This document shows positions 62,300 through 64,000 of a stretch of 64,000 nucleotides of DNA, piece by piece. Under the pieces are notes generated by a model. The model was not told where the DNA came from. It searched no databases and worked only from the letters and a program-made list of their open reading frames with translations. Location: positions 124,001-188,000 of the forward strand of contig CAWAGF010000005.1 in assembly GCA_963781675.1 (NCBI GenBank), read 5' to 3'. Source of the stretch: SCTD01 sp963781675. GTDB lineage: Bacteria; Actinomycetota; Actinomycetes; Mycobacteriales; SCTD01. The translations under genes and the position numbers were made by a program. Position 1 is the stretch's first letter. The number at the start of each line of letters is the position of its first letter.

Positions 62300-64000
62300 C
62301 AGACCCCCACCTCCTGCTTGGCCTCGCGCTGCGTCGGCACGTCGACCGGTGGGCGCTCCCGCCGCAGCCGCAGCACCCCGCTCTCGCGCACCGCCAGGAC
62401 GGCGATGAGCAGCACGCCGGTCAGCAGCGTGACGCGGCTCGCGGTGGCGCCCTCGGCGACCTGGTCGCTCGCGCCGATGGTCAGCGTGGACAGGGTGACG
62501 ATGAAGCCGCCGAGCAGCGCGCCCGGGACGCTGCCCACCCCGACGATGACCGCGTAGGCGAGCAGCGTGATCGAGCGGGTGAAGTCGAACGGCGCGCCCG
62601 AGGCGGAGCCTGATCAGCCCGGCGTACAGCGCTCCGGCGAGACCGGCCAGGAAGCCGGACGCGGCGAAGCCGCGCAGCTTCACCGACACGACGGAGAAGC
62701 CCATCGCCGCGGTCGCCGGCTCCGAGCTGCGCAGCGCCGTGAGCGCCGCGCCGGTGCGGCCGCGTCGCAGCCTCGCGACCGCGAAGCGGCCACGAGGAAC
62801 AGGCCGAGGGCCAGCCAGGCGTAGGCGCGCTGACCGTCGGCGATGTCCGCGCCGTCGAGCTCGGCGAAGCCGGGTCGCGGCACCGGCCGGTTGTCGTCGG
62901 GGCTCACCAGCGGCGCCCAGTTGTAGAGGAAGCGGTCGGCGGTGAAGGCCAGCGACAGCGTGGCGATCGCGAGCTCCAGCGGCTCGAGGCGGATCGCCGG
63001 CAGGCCGACGAGCACGGCCACGACCGCGGCCATGCCGGCGCCCGACCAGCATGGCGAGCAGGAAGGGCAGCGACTGCGACGGCGATGCCGGTCCCGAACG
63101 CGCCGACGCCCATGAAGACGGCCTGGCACACCGACACCTGGCCGACGACGCCGACGAGCAGCACCAGCGACAGCACGGCCATCCCCCAGCACGCCGTCTG
63201 GATGACGTTGAAGCGCGAGAGGTTCCCGCCGTCGCCGATGACCGCAGGGACCACCAGCGCAGCGAGCAGGACGCCTGCGGCCATGGCCGCCGCGACCGGG
63301 CCGCGGCGCAGCGGCTTCACCGGCACCGGCGCGAGCCCGCCGGCGGAGACGTCCTTGCGGCCGCCGCGCCGGAACAGCAGCAGCGCACCCAGCACGACCA
63401 GCAGCGCGGTGAGCTCGTCGGTGCCCGCGCACGCTCGGGAACTCCTGCGAGGCGAAGCGCGCCACGACCGGCTGCAGCATCCCGAGGCCCAGCCCGCCGG
63501 CGAGCGTCAGCGGCAGCGAGGAGAGCCGTCCGACCAGCGCGGCGGCCAGCGCCTGCACCGTGAAGACGACCAGCGTCGTGGTGTCGAGCTTGTCGAGCAG
63601 CGGGGTGACGAGGACGCCGGCCAGGCCGCTGATGCCGCCGCCGATGCCCCACGCCACGAGGTTCACGCGGTCGACGCGGATGCCGAGCAGGCGGGCGGCG
63701 TCCGGCGCCTCCGAGACGGCGCGGGTCGCGGTGCCGAGCGCGGTGTAGCGGAAGAACAGCGCCAGCGCGGTGACGAGCCCGGCCGCGATGGCGATGACCG
63801 CCGCCTGGTCCTTCGAGAGGATGTACGGCCCGACCTCGAGCAGCAGCGACGGCTGCAGCAGGCGGGCCGGCTCCTCCCCCGCGACCTGCGTGCCGTAGAC
63901 GGCGCCGACCGCGCCCTGCAGCGCGAGCAGCCAGCCGAGCGTCACGATCGTGCGGGTCAGCGTGCTGCGCACCGGCCGGACGCTGACCTCCATCGCGATG
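62299..64000 (-). CDS. Fused LivH-LivM-type permease, incomplete at 5' end, several frame breaks
   Basis: One permease polypeptide continues beyond the right edge. From right to left it reads a LivH-type half (AVIAIAAGLVTALALFFRYT, ALGTATRAVSEAPDAARLLG, GGGISGLAGVLVTPLLD), then LVVPAVIGDGGN and a LivM-type half (GQVSVCQAVFMGVGAFGTGI, LEPLELAIATLSLAFTADRF, TALRSSEPATAAMGFSVVSV, VGSVPGALLGGFIVTLSTLT). Single-base breaks near 63430, 63085, 63040, 62785 and 62607 must be corrected to join them. The substrate-binding protein is not in the window. Amino acid or amide/urea import is likely. Confidence 0.8.

Noticed and set aside
1..64000. Search by eye for tRNA, rRNA, classical IS ends and integrase genes
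   Set aside because: Nothing with a convincing cloverleaf, rRNA core motif, DDE transposase or integrase signature was seen.

Overview
The window is a very GC-rich, gene-dense chromosomal segment of an actinobacterium (class Actinomycetes). The evidence is the gene repertoire: DUF3040, DUF6480, DUF6504, SAV_6107-type HEPN and Rv2175c-type proteins, an MptB-like mannosyltransferase, a Streptomyces-like cys locus with LHVDL-type leader peptides, GTG starts and 4-nt ATGA/GTGA overlaps, and many TANNNT-N6-8-ATG leaderless starts. I cannot name the genus. No rRNA, tRNA, CRISPR array, phage or classical insertion sequence was recognised.

Layout. 0-10.2 kb: end of a transglutaminase-type membrane protein, a nuclease-fold hydrolase, DUF3040, DinB, a methyltransferase, a secreted protein, then an apparently SOS-controlled operon (DUF6504, HEPN, DnaE2). 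10.3-15.8 kb: SDR-P450 pair, a PEP-mutase-family enzyme and an AcrA1-like two-domain reductase. 15.8-25.8 kb: sulfur assimilation: siroheme synthesis (SirB/CbiX, CysG), an ABC importer lacking its binding protein, an Rrf2 regulator, CysN-CysD-CysC facing a ferredoxin-type sulfite reductase with a short leader peptide on each side, a zinc-ribbon protein and CysH. 26.0-33.4 kb: a tightly overlapping operon mostly of carotenoid genes (CrtA-like, CrtO-like, CruF-like, glycosyltransferase, CrtD/CrtI-like). 33.4-39.1 kb: small genes, APH-like kinase, CDP-alcohol transferase, SRPBCC, MetF, GGPP synthase and methionine aminopeptidase. 39.2-50.6 kb: three secreted proteins with LPxTG-like C-termini interleaved with CrtI, MptB, CrtB and a DUF559 nuclease gene that is bracketed by two 74-bp palindromic elements. 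50.6-52.1 kb: split lycopene cyclase (CrtYc/CrtYd) behind ThiS-ThiE. 52.1-60.6 kb: Rv2175c-like regulator, Gfo/Idh oxidoreductases, flavoproteins, a DSD1-like PLP enzyme and a secreted protein. 60.6-64 kb: a branched-chain-amino-acid-type ABC transporter (LivF, LivG, fused LivHM) running off the right edge.

Together the crt genes could make a monocyclic, ketolated, 1'-hydroxylated and glycosylated carotenoid: GGPP (36.9 kb), phytoene (47.7 kb), desaturation (42.0 and 31.5 kb), cyclisation (50.6-51.2 kb), CruF hydration, glycosylation, and CrtO/CrtA ketolation. The sulfur block makes sulfide from sulfate and supplies siroheme for the sulfite reductase.

Quality caution. About 25 single-base frameshifts interrupt otherwise well-conserved genes (dnaE2, HEPN, DUF6504, cysD, sir, SRPBCC, metF, crtE, mptB, the secreted protein at 59.3-60.6 kb, livF, livHM). 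They cluster at 5-10, 35.8-37.3 and 60.5-63.5 kb and fall mainly in G/C runs. I read these as probable sequence errors rather than real pseudogenes, and I give whole-gene spans for them.
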